Shown here one piece after another: positions 1 to 7,788 of a stretch of DNA of 64,000 nucleotides (the first letter of the stretch is position 1; each line of letters begins with the position of its first letter). Under the pieces are notes generated by a model. That model had not been told where the DNA came from, ran no database searches, and saw only the letters and a program-made list of their open reading frames with translations. Source of the stretch: Paracoccus limosus (GTDB taxonomy: Bacteria; Pseudomonadota; Alphaproteobacteria; Rhodobacterales; Rhodobacteraceae); the NCBI RefSeq assembly GCF_009711185.1, contig NZ_WMIF01000004.1, positions 1 through 64,000 on the forward strand, read 5' to 3'. The translations under genes were made by a program, and so were the position numbers.

Positions 1-45
1 ATCAGCATCCCGTGCTCGGCCTCCGATAATCATCGAAGGCACAAT

Positions 46-174
46 GGACCCAACCCCCGGTCGGTGGGGTCCCTTTTGGACGCCGATCACCCCAGAAGCG
101 GGGTCCTTATTGCAAGCCGTTCAACAGCCTGAGGTCGATGCTGCAATAACTGCGCGGGCGGTGAAGACCGCCCG
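46..174. other. Three consecutive hairpins ahead of phage genes
   Basis: Three inverted repeats fall in 130 bases. The first pairs 46-55 with 63-72 (10 bp, one mismatch) and is followed by CTTTT, so it resembles a rightward rho-independent terminator. The second pairs 89-93 with 100-104. The third pairs 155-162 with 167-174 perfectly around a GAAG tetraloop. They lie just before the head-tail connector gene; the segment before them may be the end of a capsid gene cut by the window edge, but no coding frame can be assigned with confidence. Confidence 0.5.
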
Positions 175-200
175 TGCCCTGCCTCAGGGGGTTTTTGCCC

Positions 201-740
201 ATGTTCACGCTGACCCGCATCACCGCGCCCGCGGCCACGCCGATCACGCTGGAAGAGGCCAAGGCGCAGCTTCGGGTCGATCACGAGGACGAGGACCTGT
301 TGATCCAGCATTATGTCGATGCTGCCACCGCCTGGCTCGACGGGCCGGCGGGGATCCTCGGCCGCTGCCTGGTGACCCAAAACTGGCAGATTGACATTGA
401 TGCCGTCACCGGTCCCATCCTGCTGCCGTTTCCCGACAGCGAGATCGACAGCGCCGTGTTCACCGATGCCGCGGGCGGCGATCTCGATTACCGGATCGAC
501 CGGCGGGACCAGCGCCTGTTGTTGCATCCCCTCGCGGGCTTTGGCCGTCCTGCGGCGATCACCTTCACCGCGGGCTATGGCGCCCCCGCCGAGATCCCCG
601 CCGCCATCCGCCAGGCCATGCTGCTGCTGATCGGGCATTGGTATGAGAACCGGGCGGCCGTCAGTCTGGGCACCAGCCCATCGGCGCTGCCCATTGCCGT
701 CGATGCGCTGCTGGCGCCGTATCGCAGGATCCGGCTGTGA
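201..740 (+). CDS. Phage head-tail connector protein (phiE125 gp8-like)
   Basis: The 179-residue product resembles the phiE125 gp8 / gp6-like connector family, which forms the ring joining the capsid portal to the tail. The N-terminal stretch (TPITLEEAKAQLRVD, near residue 12) and the later segment about PAAIRQAMLLLIGHWYENR are typical of this family. The ATG at 201 is preferred over the upstream one at 174 because an AGGGGG ribosome-binding site lies about 10 bases before it. The stop overlaps the GTG start of the next gene (GTGA), as in a phage head-assembly operon. No capsid, protease or portal gene is visible upstream within the window. Confidence 0.8.
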   Translation: MFTLTRITAPAATPITLEEAKAQLRVDHEDEDLLIQHYVDAATAWLDGPAGILGRCLVTQNWQIDIDAVTGPILLPFPDSEIDSAVFTDAAGGDLDYRIDRRDQRLLLHPLAGFGRPAAITFTAGYGAPAEIPAAIRQAMLLLIGHWYENRAAVSLGTSPSALPIAVDALLAPYRRIRL

Positions 741-1063
741 ACATGGACGCGGGGCGCCTGCGGCGCAGGGCCACCTTCCAGGAGGCGGTGATGATCCGCG
801 ATCCGGACGGCATGCTGATCCAGGGATGGGAAGATCGCTTCACCCTGTGGTGCCATGTCCGTTACCTGCGCGGCTCCGAGGCTGTCATGCAGGCACGGCT
901 GGTCTCGAAGTCGCCGGTGGTCCTCACCATCCGCGCCAGCGCCGAGACCCGCGCCATCACCTCCGAATGGCGCGCTGTCATCGATGCGGTGATCTTCGAC
1001 CTGAAGGAAGACCCTCGGCCCAGTGAGGACGGCGCCTATCTCGAGATGCTGGCCGAGGCGTGA
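737..1063 (+). CDS. Phage head-closure / head-tail adaptor protein
   Basis: This 108-residue protein has the size and pattern of phage head-tail adaptors: a basic start with LRRRATFQE, a central region WCHVRYLRGSE, and a beta-rich end. In tailed phages this protein sits below the connector ring and seals the filled head. Translation could begin at GTG 737, overlapping the previous stop, or at ATG 743. The order connector then closure protein is the usual morphogenesis order. The expected next genes (tail terminator, major tail protein, tape measure) are absent and a tail-fibre-type gene follows at once, so the prophage is incomplete here. Confidence 0.72.
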   Translation: MNMDAGRLRRRATFQEAVMIRDPDGMLIQGWEDRFTLWCHVRYLRGSEAVMQARLVSKSPVVLTIRASAETRAITSEWRAVIDAVIFDLKEDPRPSEDGAYLEMLAEA

Positions 1064-1088
1064 GAGGCGTAGGATGCGGGAGGCGCCG

Positions 1089-1730
1089 ATGACACCGCAC
1101 AGTTCTGATCGGACGGATGCCGAACTGGAAGCATTGTTGGCCCGGGCCGCCGACCGCGACCTCGGGCTCACCCTTCAGACCGGCTATGTCACCAAGGCGC
1201 TGTTGGGCCTGTTCGGCTCGGACAGGTTCCGGCTGGCGGTCTCGGCCGATGGCAGCACCTTCTTCGACGGGCTCAGCGTCGACAACGCCACCGGGATCGT
1301 CGACTAGCCCCGGCTCCCGCGGTTCAAGGGCTTCACGAACTACGACAACTATGTCGGCGTCGACACCTGGACGAAAATCGCGATCAACAACACCGACTAT
1401 AACGATCAGGGCGCGTTTGACGCCGGCAACAACCGCTTCGTCGCGCCGGTCGCCGGCACATACCTCTTCGGTGCCACGCTGCTCTACAAGATCAATTCCA
1501 GCACAAACGCGCGGATGCGCGGGCGGCTGGTGCTGAACGGCACGACGGAAATCCGGGGATCGAGGGGCGAGATTTCCGGGGCGCACGCATCCGAGGCAAC
1601 GGCGCTCTGGCTGCAGACCATGGCGCCGCTTGCCCAAGGCGATACCGTCGAGTTGCAGGGCACCTTTCGCGCGGCCTACGGGTATTTCGCGGCCGACCAC
1701 ACGTCCTTCTGGGGCTGCAAGGTGGGGTGA
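1089..1730 (+). pseudogene. Phage tail-fibre-like protein with C1q-like domain, interrupted by an amber codon
   Basis: One reading frame runs from ATG 1089 (GGGAGG ribosome-binding site five bases upstream) to the stop at 1728-1730, broken only by TAG at 1305-1307. Before the stop the product reads like the end of a DUF2793-type phage protein (FRLAVSADGSTF, then LSVDNATGIVD). After it the same frame gives PRLPRFKGFTNYDNY and a beta-rich C-terminal domain with NRFVAPVAGTYLFGA and LAQGDTVELQG, typical of C1q/TNF-like fibre tips. A single CAG to TAG change would account for the break. The protein is also short for a fibre, so 5' material was probably lost. Confidence 0.7.
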
Positions 1731-1784
1731 GGCGCGAGAGAGAAATCCGTGGCCAGTCAGGACAGTGGTGGATAAGCTCTCCCC

Positions 1785-2162
1785 ATGAACAAGGACACCG
1801 AAAAGCGCATCGCGGCCAGGCTCGCCAAGATCATGGCGATGCTGTGCGTACGCAACACCCGCCTCGAGACCATCCATGCCGGCAGGCCGCCTGTCACCCG
1901 AACCGGCGACTGGAGCGACGTCACCGTGGTCGACGCGGACGGCAATCGCATCCCATGAACCGATGTCTCGCATATCAGCGACGATCAGATGCGCGACCTG
2001 ATGCGGGATATGGTCAACCGTCTCTATACGTTTCACCTCTGCGCCGATGAGCCGGGGCTGCAGGCCGAGATCGAAAAGTGGATGGCCGTCGCGGGCAAGT
2101 GGGACGAGCCGGAAATAGACCAGAGGATGATCGCGAGCCGTGGCACCCGGTCGGGAACCTGA
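1785..2162 (+). pseudogene. Small phage-associated hypothetical gene with an internal TGA
   Basis: From ATG 1785 the frame gives an N-terminal part with IAARLAKIMAMLCVRNTRLE, then meets TGA at 1956-1958, and continues in the same frame (TDVSHISDDQMRDLMRDMV) to a stop at 2160-2162. The joined product would be about 125 residues, mostly helical with an acidic end. A TGG (Trp) to TGA change is the simplest explanation, since the text on both sides is consistent coding sequence. Function unknown; position after the tail-fibre-like gene suggests a phage accessory gene. No strong ribosome-binding site is visible. Without the two halves being joined, neither fragment is likely to be functional. Confidence 0.6.
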
Positions 2163-2229
2163 GGGCGGCGATCGTTGCGGACCAACGGATAGAACGGCTT
2201 GCGCCAATCATTGTCCGTACTCTACGGTT

Positions 2230-2955
2230 CTAACCCTTTGTCCGCAAACGGGAGCGTCCGCCATCCACGCCAATGACCTGACCGGTGATCCAGCCTGATT
2301 TCTCGGAGAGAAGAAAACTGGTCATTGCAGCGACATCATCCGGTTGCCCGATTCTCTGCATCGGATGCATTTGCGCAATCGAAGCAGCCATTTGCGGATT
2401 AGCGGTGAGCGCGGATGCCAGGGGCGTTTCTATAAGCGAAGGCGCGACCGCGTTGACCCGGATTCTGGGCGCAAGCTCGGCGGCCAGCGCCCGTGTCAGC
2501 CCCTCGACCGCACCCTTTGCCATCGAGATCGAGGCATGGGCGGAAAACCCCTGCGTCACTGCGACCGACGAAAACAGCACGACCGACGCACCATTTTCAG
2601 CCTTTTTCAGTGCCGGAAGCGCAGCCTGAATGGCCAAGGCCGCGCCTTCGGCATTCAACCTGAAATCCCGAACGAAATCTTCATGCGAGAGCCGCAGTAG
2701 CGGACGGAGATTGATGCTCCCAACTGCATATACAAGGCCGTCAAGACGATCGCCTGCCGCCGCTGACACGCGAGGAAAGCTTTCTACGTCTTCAACATCA
2801 GCCACTGTGAAGTCCGCCCCAAGCTCTTGGGCCAGGCTGGACAGGCGCGCGGCATCTCTGCCGGACAGATGCAGATCATAACCCTCACGGGCAAGTACAC
2901 GGGCGAGTGTCGAGCCGATGCCCCCCGAAGCGCCGTAAATCAGAACCTTTGCCAT
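2230..2955 (-). CDS. Short-chain dehydrogenase-like protein lacking the catalytic Tyr
   Basis: The 241-residue product is an SDR with the nucleotide-binding loop GASGGIG near the N-terminus, a DVEDVESF region for adenine binding, and the C-terminal GWITGQVIGVDGG typical of the family. Start 2955 is chosen because an AGGAAG ribosome-binding site lies directly upstream; the longer frame to 2982 lacks one. At the YxxxK active site the sequence reads ISMAK, so isoleucine stands where the catalytic tyrosine should be, while the preceding serine pair is kept. It may be a regulatory or binding protein, or use another mechanism. It is divergent from the fasciclin gene. Confidence 0.88.
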   Translation of the reverse strand: MAKVLIYGASGGIGSTLARVLAREGYDLHLSGRDAARLSSLAQELGADFTVADVEDVESFPRVSAAAGDRLDGLVYAVGSINLRPLLRLSHEDFVRDFRLNAEGAALAIQAALPALKKAENGASVVLFSSVAVTQGFSAHASISMAKGAVEGLTRALAAELAPRIRVNAVAPSLIETPLASALTANPQMAASIAQMHPMQRIGQPDDVAAMTSFLLSEKSGWITGQVIGVDGGRSRLRTKG

Positions 2956-3004
2956 CTGTCTTCCTCCGGACCGGTAGCCCACTCAAAGCCAGCATTCAGA
3001 ATAC

Positions 3005-3033
3005 GTCTGGTGACCGCAGGCGGTTCACCAGAC
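3005..3033. promoter_or_regulatory. 29-bp inverted repeat between divergent genes
   Basis: The arms GTCTGGTGA (3005-3013) and TCACCAGAC (3025-3033) are perfect reverse complements, and an inner CCG/CGG pair extends the symmetry. The element sits in the spacer between the leftward SDR start (2955) and the rightward fasciclin start (3137), where an operator for a dimeric repressor would be expected. No regulator gene is adjacent. It is not followed by a T-run on either strand, so a terminator is less likely. Confidence 0.45.
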
Positions 3034-3136
3034 TGTGAAGATAAATACTCATCCGGACGATCAAGCCATCCGTAACAGCTTATGAAAGGTCAGGCTCTGC
3101 CGCTTTTCAGCAATCCACAACGAAAGGGTCCCAGAA

Positions 3137-3622
3137 ATGCTTCGCACAATTTTTCTAGGCACCGCCGCATCCATGGTTCTCGGCTTTTCTGCCTTTGCCC
3201 AAGACAAGCAAGCCGACATCGTCGATACAGCGATTGCTGCCGGTGATTTTTCCACCCTTGTCGCTGCGGTGACAGCGGCTGACCTGGTCGATACCCTGAA
3301 GGGAGAGGGTCCGTTCACGGTTTTCGCGCCCACCAACGCGGCCTTCGCTGCACTGCCGGCCGGCACCGTGGACCAACTTCTGAAGCCTGAAAACAAGGAT
3401 CAGCTTGTCTCTGTGCTGACGTATCACGTTGTGCGGGGCAAAGTGATGTCATCGGATCTGACCGAGGGCATGAAGGCAAAAACCGTTCAGGGTGGCGAGG
3501 TCACCTTCACGCTCGATGGCGGCGCCAAGATCGACGGAGCAAGCATCGTCACGCCTGACATTGAGGCGTCGAATGGGGTGATCCACGTCATCGACAAGGT
3601 GATCATGCCGCCAGCGAACTGA
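3137..3622 (+). CDS. Secreted fasciclin (FAS1) domain protein
   Basis: A 161-residue exported protein. Residues 1-22 form a signal peptide ending FSAFAQ. The rest is a single FAS1 domain with its hallmark H1 segment ([17 protein letters not shown]) and the H2 segment (YHVVRGK) followed by the end motif [18 protein letters not shown]1 proteins are periplasmic or surface adhesion-type proteins; the bacterial ones are rarely characterised. The start is fixed by the signal peptide and a GAAAGG-type ribosome-binding site. It appears monocistronic, ending in a strong terminator. Confidence 0.92.
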   Translation: MLRTIFLGTAASMVLGFSAFAQDKQADIVDTAIAAGDFSTLVAAVTAADLVDTLKGEGPFTVFAPTNAAFAALPAGTVDQLLKPENKDQLVSVLTYHVVRGKVMSSDLTEGMKAKTVQGGEVTFTLDGGAKIDGASIVTPDIEASNGVIHVIDKVIMPPAN

Positions 3623-3661
3623 TTTGACAGGCAGATCAGACAGCATGATATAAAGAAGCGA

Positions 3662-3687
3662 GCCCCCGGATCTCCGCGTCCGGGGGC
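3662..3687 (+). terminator. Terminator-like hairpin after the fasciclin gene
   Basis: GCCCCCGGA (3662-3670) pairs perfectly with TCCGGGGGC (3679-3687), giving a 9-bp stem and an 8-base loop. It lies between the rightward fasciclin stop and the leftward stop at 3704, so it can serve both converging transcripts. No long T-run follows. Confidence 0.65.
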
Positions 3688-3703
3688 ACTATAACCTGCA
3701 AGA

Positions 3704-4411
3704 TCAGGTCGCTTTCTGCCATTGACGCGCCTGGCCGACGATCAGCAGGATAATCCCCACCCCGCAGATCGCCACGACAAGCCAGTCATTCGCAGAAACA
3801 TTGGCTGCGATCACGCCGATCAGGGCCCAGATGACCCCGGCGCGATAGCCCCAGGCAGCGGGCCGCAAGGCGGCAACTGCAAGCGCGGTCACCAGAACCG
3901 CAACCAGCAAAAGGGTGGCGGCAGAACCTGCCGAAAGCAGGCCGTAGCCGGTCAGCACGACCGATAAGGCAACGCCGCTCGCCGCAGTCAGCCAGCCCGC
4001 ATAAAGACCAAGCGGCAGAAGTTGCGGCCATTCACGCCCCGCGCGCAGCATCGCGATGATCGCGCCGGCAGCCATTGGCAGGATCATTACCGTCGCCAGA
4101 ACCGGCGCGCGCGTTGCTGCCTCGATCCAGAAAACCCCGATCAGCAGGCTGATCCCCAGGGGCTGCGCAACCCGACCCCATTCGGGCGTCCTTCCGGGTT
4201 GCAGCAAGGCCCGTCCCGAGGCAAGGATCAGCCCGATATAGATCAGCCCCCAGATCGAGAATGCCCAGCCCGCAGGCTGCGCCGGCCATCTGCTGACCTG
4301 AACGGGAAAGCTCTCGCGGTAGAAACCGCCAAAACCGCTGCTGAAGAAGGGCGAGACGGCAAAGGCGACCGCAAGAATGAATACGACAATGCGCATGATT
4401 CTGTCTGACAT
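3704..4411 (-). CDS. TspO/MBR-like (tryptophan-rich sensory type) membrane protein
   Basis: A 235-residue integral membrane protein with about seven hydrophobic segments. The motif PAGWAFSIWGLIYIGL near residue 45 and the Trp-rich helices link it to the larger relatives of TspO, the tryptophan-rich sensory proteins; classical TspO (about 160 residues, porphyrin-binding) is shorter. The start at 4411 follows the photolyase stop by one base, so it is translationally coupled as the last gene of the leftward stress operon. In Rhodobacter, TspO links tetrapyrrole level or oxygen to gene expression; a related role in photo-oxidative stress is inference from position. Confidence 0.72.
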   Translation of the reverse strand: MSDRIMRIVVFILAVAFAVSPFFSSGFGGFYRESFPVQVSRWPAQPAGWAFSIWGLIYIGLILASGRALLQPGRTPEWGRVAQPLGISLLIGVFWIEAATRAPVLATVMILPMAAGAIIAMLRAGREWPQLLPLGLYAGWLTAASGVALSVVLTGYGLLSAGSAATLLLVAVLVTALAVAALRPAAWGYRAGVIWALIGVIAANVSANDWLVVAICGVGIILLIVGQARQWQKAT

Positions 4412-4412
4412 C

Positions 4413-5846
4413 TCATGCCTCGTGCTGTTGGGTGCGAAAGTCTGCGTAGGCCTGCAACGCAAGTTCCCGCCCCGATTTAACCGTAACCGCACCGCCCGCG
4501 TTCCAGACCTGTGACAGCTTCCACGGGGATGGTGCGCTTTCCAGATAGGCTTGCGCCTCGGCCGAGGGCGTGCCCATCCAGCCGGCAAGCCAGCGGCGGC
4601 GATAGCGCCCTTCGGGATCGTGCTGCTCGGCCTGCTTTTCGGGGTTGAAGATGCGGAAATAGGGGGCGGCGTCAGGGCCGCAGCCCGCGACCCATTGCCA
4701 GTTCATCGCGTTCGAGGCGGGATCCCAGTCGGTCAGACTGTCAGCGAAATGCGAAAGCCCCAACCGCCAATCCGTCAGCAGATGCTTGGTCAGCCAGCTT
4801 GCAACCACCATCCGCACCCGGTTGTGCATCCGGCCCGTCACCCGCATCTCGCGCAGCCCCGCATCGACAAGTGCCATGCCGGTTTCGCCCCGGCACCATT
4901 TGCGGCTGTCGTCATTCGCCTCGCGCCAGGGGAAATCGGCCCATCCCTCGCGCCAGGCCGTCGTGGCCATGTGCGGGAACTCCAGCAGCAGATGCCAGGC
5001 AAATTCGCGCCAGATGACCTCGGACAGGAATTTTTCGATGTCGGCCGCGCGTGCCGGTTCCGCTTCGGCCCGCATCCTGGCAATGGTCCAGATCGTGCGC
5101 GGGCTGATTTCGCCAACGGCAAGATGTTCGGAAAGGCCCGAGGTGGCATCAATATCCGGCCGGTCGCGGTTGTCTGCATAACCGGAAATCCCGTCCAGAA
5201 ATGCATCCAGCCGGTCATGGGCCGCCGCCTCGCCCGCAGTTAGGGCGAAGCGTTCAAGAACGCTGCGGCCGCGATGCAGGTCCGGGGCCAGATCCAGTCC
5301 CGCCGGATCAGCACCCTCTGTCACCCGATAGGGGCGGATCTGGCCGGGGGCCTCGCGCGCGGGCCGATCAGGCCCGACGAAACGCAATGCCCGCGCGAAG
5401 GGTGTGAAGACGCGATAGCATCCGCCCTCTTGCGTGCGCACCAGCTGCGGATGCACAAGCAGATGGCCCGGATGGAGAACCAGTTCGTTTCCGTGCCTTT
5501 GCAGCGCCGCGCGAACCCGGTCTTGCAACGAACGCATGTCGGGCGCGGGCCAATCGGACTGATGCACCTGCCGCGCGCCGGTCCGGTCCGCCAGTTCACC
5601 CAACAGCAGATCGGGCTCGCCACGCAGGATGATCACGCCGGCGCCGCCTGTCCGGCGGCGAAGCTCGGCATCGAATGAGTAAAGCGCCCGCTCAAGCCGC
5701 CAGCGGCTGGCAGCCCCCTGCGCCATCAGCAGCCGGTCGATGAAGAAAACCGGCAAAAGTGGTCCCTGTTTGATCGCGGCCAGCAGGGCGGGATTGTCTT
5801 TGAACCGGAAATCGCGGGTCAGCCACAGGATTCCGGGCACCGTCAT
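4413..5846 (-). CDS. phr: Deoxyribodipyrimidine photolyase (class I, DNA repair)
   Basis: This 477-residue flavoprotein splits UV-induced cyclobutane pyrimidine dimers using light. The N-terminal photolyase domain begins ILWLTRDFRFKDNPAL. The FAD-binding C-terminal half contains GRMHNRVRMVVASWL and the signature region around NWQWVAGCGPDAAPYF and FNPEKQAEQ. Length is normal for class I (about 470). The stop of the upstream CFA-synthase gene overlaps its start by four bases (ATGA), placing it in the RpoE-type operon; a photolyase belongs to the known RpoE regulon of Rhodobacter sphaeroides. Symbol could equally be phrA or phrB. Confidence 0.95.
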   Translation of the reverse strand: MTVPGILWLTRDFRFKDNPALLAAIKQGPLLPVFFIDRLLMAQGAASRWRLERALYSFDAELRRRTGGAGVIILRGEPDLLLGELADRTGARQVHQSDWPAPDMRSLQDRVRAALQRHGNELVLHPGHLLVHPQLVRTQEGGCYRVFTPFARALRFVGPDRPAREAPGQIRPYRVTEGADPAGLDLAPDLHRGRSVLERFALTAGEAAAHDRLDAFLDGISGYADNRDRPDIDATSGLSEHLAVGEISPRTIWTIARMRAEAEPARAADIEKFLSEVIWREFAWHLLLEFPHMATTAWREGWADFPWREANDDSRKWCRGETGMALVDAGLREMRVTGRMHNRVRMVVASWLTKHLLTDWRLGLSHFADSLTDWDPASNAMNWQWVAGCGPDAAPYFRIFNPEKQAEQHDPEGRYRRRWLAGWMGTPSAEAQAYLESAPSPWKLSQVWNAGGAVTVKSGRELALQAYADFRTQQHEA

Positions 5847-7012
5847 TCATGCGACCCCGACATGTGGCGCAACTCGACCTGCACCACGTCCGAGCGACCG
5901 GTGGCGAAAGCGGCAGCGCAGCCTTCGAGGTAGAACTGCCAGCCGCGCAGAAGGCGATCGTCATGTCCCATGCGCATGATCCGCCCCCTTTCGCCCATCA
6001 TTCGTTCCAGCCAGATCCGGCAGGTTCTGGCGTAATCCTGCCCGAAGGAAAAGCCGCCTTGCAGTTCCAGCCCGGCCCGTGCGGCTTCGTGCGCCATTGC
6101 CGCGTGACAGGGCAACATGCCGCCGGGGAAAATATGCTGGCGGATGAAATCCGAACGCCGACGATAGACCGAGAACTCGGCGTCCGGCACGGTAATCGCC
6201 TGCAGAACCGCCCTGCCGCCTTCGGCAAGCCGCGCCTTGATAGTGGCAAAATAGACCGGCCAGAACCGTTCGCCGACGGCTTCGATCATCTCGATCGACA
6301 CGATATTGTCGAAACGGCCGCGCGACAGGCGGTAATCCTGCAGCCGGATCTCGGCCCGCCCGTCAAGGCGGGCATCGGCATAGCCCTTTTGCGCGGGGGA
6401 CAGGGTCAGGCCCGTGACCCTGTGCCCTTGATCGGCAGCCGCTTCGGCAAAGCCGCCCCAGCCGCAGCCGATTTCCAGGATGGTTTCACCCGGCCCCAGA
6501 CGCGACAATATGCGTGCGTTCTTGCGCGCCTGCGCGCGCTCCAGATCGTCGCCTTCAGCGAAAAGGGCCGAGGAATAGGTCATCCCCGCATCAAGCCAAA
6601 GGTGGTAGAACTCATTGCCCAGATCATAGTGCGCCCGGACGTTGTGCGCTGAGCCACGCAAGGAATTGACGCGTATTAGCTGGTCGAGCACGCGCATCCG
6701 CAGCCCCGCAAGTCGTCCCGGCGCGGCCCAGAACGACAGCCGGTCGAGGTTGCGCAAGGCCAGTGTCAGTAACGCCTCGAGCGTGTTGCTATGCCAGTCG
6801 CCGTCGATCCAGGCCTCGCCAAGACCGACATCGCCGCGCGCCGCCAACCGGCGCAGAACACGCCAATCCCGAATCTCAAGCTCGCACTCGGGGCCATCCG
6901 ACCCGAAATGCAGGACTTCGCCTTCGGGTGTCGAAAGCCGCAGGCGACCATGTTCGAGGGTTTCGAGCGTCAAGAAGAAACGTTTTTGAAGGGCGCGCAT
7001 TGGCAGGCTCAT
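5843..7012 (-). CDS. cfa: Cyclopropane-fatty-acyl-phospholipid synthase family protein
   Basis: A 389-residue S-adenosylmethionine-dependent enzyme of the Mycolic_acid/CFA family, which adds a methylene bridge across unsaturated phospholipid acyl chains at the inner membrane. The SAM-binding motif ILEIGCGWGGFAE is at about residue 177, preceded by AHYDLGNEFYHLWLD and followed by NIVSIEMIEAVG, all family hallmarks. It overlaps DUF1365 upstream and the photolyase downstream by four bases each. In R. sphaeroides, RpoE controls CFA-family enzymes including the methyltransferase for furan fatty acid synthesis; whether this copy makes cyclopropane or methylated/furan lipids cannot be told from sequence. 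Confidence 0.93.
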   Translation of the reverse strand: MSLPMRALQKRFFLTLETLEHGRLRLSTPEGEVLHFGSDGPECELEIRDWRVLRRLAARGDVGLGEAWIDGDWHSNTLEALLTLALRNLDRLSFWAAPGRLAGLRMRVLDQLIRVNSLRGSAHNVRAHYDLGNEFYHLWLDAGMTYSSALFAEGDDLERAQARKNARILSRLGPGETILEIGCGWGGFAEAAADQGHRVTGLTLSPAQKGYADARLDGRAEIRLQDYRLSRGRFDNIVSIEMIEAVGERFWPVYFATIKARLAEGGRAVLQAITVPDAEFSVYRRRSDFIRQHIFPGGMLPCHAAMAHEAARAGLELQGGFSFGQDYARTCRIWLERMMGERGRIMRMGHDDRLLRGWQFYLEGCAAAFATGRSDVVQVELRHMSGSHE

Positions 7013-7788
7013 CGGCTGATCTCGTCTTCGGGCGGTGCGGGCAGCTTATGATAGGCCGCACCCTTCATCTTCAGGCGCAGTGCGTGCCAGTAGATCAGCG
7101 CCAGCACCCGCAGCGATCCACCGGGGCGGCGCAAGGCGGCCCGCATCAAATGCCGACTCGTCAAAGGCTGGAACAGGCCGGTCATGAAGGTTTCAAGCCC
7201 ATTGGTGCCGTCGATCTGGCGAATGCGGATCGCGACGCTTTCGGGGCGCAGGTCGAAACTGAAGCGGTATTCGCCTGCCACATCCTGAAACGGCGAGACA
7301 TGGAATATCTTGCGTGCTGATAACGTCACGTCTGCGGTTATGGGCTGGAAATCAGGCCGCGCGAGCAGATAGCTGTGGCGCTGGCCGAAGGTGTTGTTAA
7401 CCTCGGCGATCACGGCCAGCAGTTCATCGCCTGCAATCGCCATCCAGAAGCTGACCGGATTGAACCAATGCCCAAGAAAACGCGGCTGGGTCAGCAGCGC
7501 CAGCACTTGGTCAGAACGCGGCCCAATTCCTGCCGCGGCGAGTTTCTCGCCGGCCCAGAGCGCGCCGGTTCCCGCGCCGCGCGGTCCCCCGTGATCGGTG
7601 TCGTGCCAGGAAAACAGGTTGAACCGGTTGCGCGACAGAAGCCCGGGAACCCGCATCGCGCGCGGGGCGAGAAGCAGATAGTCGGCATCATGGCGGAAGT
7701 CGTGGCGGATAGGACCGCGTCTTGCATGGCCGATGCGCGCACGCATGTAGAAGATCTCTCCGGCGGAAAGGCGTGCAGCAAGCGTCAT
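7009..7788 (-). CDS. DUF1365 family protein
   Basis: A 259-residue DUF1365 protein. The start MTLAARLSAGEIFYMRARIGHARRG is not unusual, and family features include HDFRHDADYLLLA, RFLGHWFNPVSFW and VTLSARKIFHVSPF, which supply conserved His and Arg residues. The biochemical activity of DUF1365 is not established to my knowledge, but the gene is very often found between an FAD-dependent oxidoreductase and a CFA synthase, as here, so a step in acyl-chain modification is likely. It overlaps both neighbours by four bases. Confidence 0.9.
   Translation of the reverse strand: MTLAARLSAGEIFYMRARIGHARRGPIRHDFRHDADYLLLAPRAMRVPGLLSRNRFNLFSWHDTDHGGPRGAGTGALWAGEKLAAAGIGPRSDQVLALLTQPRFLGHWFNPVSFWMAIAGDELLAVIAEVNNTFGQRHSYLLARPDFQPITADVTLSARKIFHVSPFQDVAGEYRFSFDLRPESVAIRIRQIDGTNGLETFMTGLFQPLTSRHLMRAALRRPGGSLRVLALIYWHALRLKMKGAAYHKLPAPPEDEISR

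Noticed and set aside
978..2207. 409-residue minus-strand frame over the phage genes
   Set aside because: Its residues show no domain or signal and the opposite strand carries the phage reading frames.
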